A stretch of DNA of 64,000 nt from a virus: the IMG/VR virus record IMGVR_UViG_3300024352_000023, positions 1-64,000 of that record. One strand, given 5' to 3'. Position 1 is the stretch's first letter. Each line of letters opens with the position of its first letter. Below are positions 63,286 through 64,000 of the stretch, piece by piece. Both the position numbers and the translations under genes were made by a program. The notes beneath the pieces were generated by a model. It searched no databases and was not told where the DNA came from. It saw only the letters and a list, made by a program, of their open reading frames with translations.

Positions 63286-63315
63286 ATGAATGATATGTAT
63301 GTACTACTGCGGTAG

Positions 63316-63816
63316 TTAGATCTTCACCTGGGTCCAGGATGTACCCTTGTGAATGTTAGAGATTGTGTGGTGACTGACGTTGTACACACGTGCAATCTCT
63401 TCGTAGGCTTGCTGCCTTGACTTAAAGCGATTCATTGTCGCTTTGTCGGACAGCATCAGCTTGATCTCTCGTACCTTCTGGTTATCTAACTTGTAGTTAC
63501 CACCATGAGGTACAGGCTTCTTAAAAGATCGATCAGCTGTAGTTCCTTGGTCCTTGGAGGCAAGCTTCTCGAGATAAGCTAAGCTTGCTTCTCGTTGATA
63601 CTGAGATTGAATCTTGGCATCTTTAACAGCCATCATCTGTGGTGCCGGCTGTTGTTGGAGGGGGACTGGGGGAGTCGTATTGAAGACAGCTTTGATCGGA
63701 AAGCCCAGTGTCACTGATGCACCGTCTTTCGTTACCGAGACAGTGATCTTGCCATCCCTGGTGATGACAGAGACGTGATCAGGGCTTTGAACGTCAAGTT
63801 GGCTGAGGGGTTCCAT
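63316..63816 (-). CDS. Helix-turn-helix DNA-binding protein (166 aa)
   Basis: An N-terminal beta region (VSVITRDGKITVSVTKDGAS) and a Gln/Pro linker lead to a C-terminal basic domain with a helix-turn-helix (QQAYEEIARVYNVSHHTISN). This kind of C-terminal module is common on HNH homing proteins, but no nuclease domain is present. A regulator is likely. The ATG at 63816 is preceded by CACTTCAATCAAAGCC. Confidence 0.6.
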   Translation of the reverse strand: MEPLSQLDVQSPDHVSVITRDGKITVSVTKDGASVTLGFPIKAVFNTTPPVPLQQQPAPQMMAVKDAKIQSQYQREASLAYLEKLASKDQGTTADRSFKKPVPHGGNYKLDNQKVREIKLMLSDKATMNRFKSRQQAYEEIARVYNVSHHTISNIHKGTSWTQVKI

Positions 63817-63931
63817 GGCTTTGATTGAAGTGAGTGCGATGGATGCAGATAGAGGATAGCTGGTACATACATGGATGCAAGTACCAGCCGTAGCGTCGGG
63901 ATTCTTGAGAACACCAGATGTGTGGTGTGAG

Positions 63932-64000
63932 TTACTGCATGTAGAGGTAAGCGCCAGCCCAGTCGGCATTCTTGAGGCAGGTCTCAAACGATACGTCGTC
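63932..64000 (-). CDS. C-terminal end of a truncated protein
   Basis: The frame open from the window edge ends FETCLKNADWAGAYLYMQ. An imperfect copy of the DNA for LKNADWAGAY follows downstream in the gap before the 63816 gene (LKNPDATAGT in one frame), so a small duplication is present. No family is recognised. Confidence 0.5.
   Translation of the reverse strand, partial: DDVSFETCLKNADWAGAYLYMQ

Noticed and set aside
63817-63987. N-terminal extension of the HTH protein to 63987
   Set aside because: The extension is Ser/Thr/Cys-rich without conserved features and overlaps the end of another frame; Met at 63816 with an adjacent CA-rich tract is preferred.

Overview
The window looks like part of the genome of a tailed cyanophage whose host has phycobilisomes, probably a Synechococcus-like cyanobacterium. 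The evidence is a set of cyanophage-type host-derived genes (a high-light-inducible protein with the E..NGR chlorophyll-binding motif, SpeD, an NblA-like protein, a Dps-like ferritin) alongside phage replication genes (T7-like PolA, primase-SF3 helicase, tandem-OB SSB, ThyX, dCTP deaminase, a PD-(D/E)XK nuclease) and virion genes. There are two tRNAs and no rRNA. Both ends cut through genes. No terminase, portal or major capsid gene is recognisable, so the morphotype cannot be assigned.

Layout. 1-12.2 kb (+): virion-associated genes, including a permuted M23 peptidase, a SleB-like hydrolase, large structural proteins, two HNH genes, and a convergent integrase-like/excisionase-like pair at 8.0-8.6 kb. 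12.2-17.3 kb: lysozyme and NblA-like protein, then a minus-strand block of dUMP-pathway, methyltransferase-like and DNA-binding proteins. 17.3-24.8 kb (+): tail fibres, a glycine-rich adhesin, two 2OG-Fe(II) oxygenases, and a two-domain endolysin. 24.8-33.8 kb (-): small proteins, a virion protein, HNH-like proteins, a glycosyltransferase, SpeD, primase-helicase and nuclease. 33.9-42.3 kb (mostly +): Hli, two glycosyltransferases around GDP-mannose dehydratase and a ColD-like enzyme, small basic proteins, a structured RNA with terminator, tRNA-Pro and an HNH gene. 42.2-64 kb (-): Dps, a structural protein, and a long tightly packed run of early-type genes (Gp157, DUF5895-like, SSB, PolA, GP88, ThyX, phosphomannose-isomerase cupin, NrdR-like zinc ribbon, PcfJ-like, L,D-transpeptidase and SH3 envelope proteins, many small ORFs).

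The most interesting signal is regulatory. In the 47-63 kb minus-strand block, seven leaders carry a compact RNA of about 27 nt that can fold as an H-type pseudoknot. Both stems change between copies with compensating bases. One copy precedes the SSB gene, which recalls autogenous control of T4 gene 32. Many start codons in the same block lack a Shine-Dalgarno sequence and are preceded by a repeated ACTCAACTCAA-like tract. Elsewhere, hairpins sit directly against start codons (lysozyme, the HhH protein and others), and perfect TATAAT boxes lie 20-22 nt upstream of several starts. Together these suggest an RNA-level control layer that may be undescribed. Other notable points are a probable phage-encoded GDP-dideoxysugar route (PMI cupin, GMD, ColD-like, glycosyltransferases), a secreted or membrane L,D-transpeptidase cassette, and a tRNA-Leu(UAA) with a short variable loop and encoded CCA.
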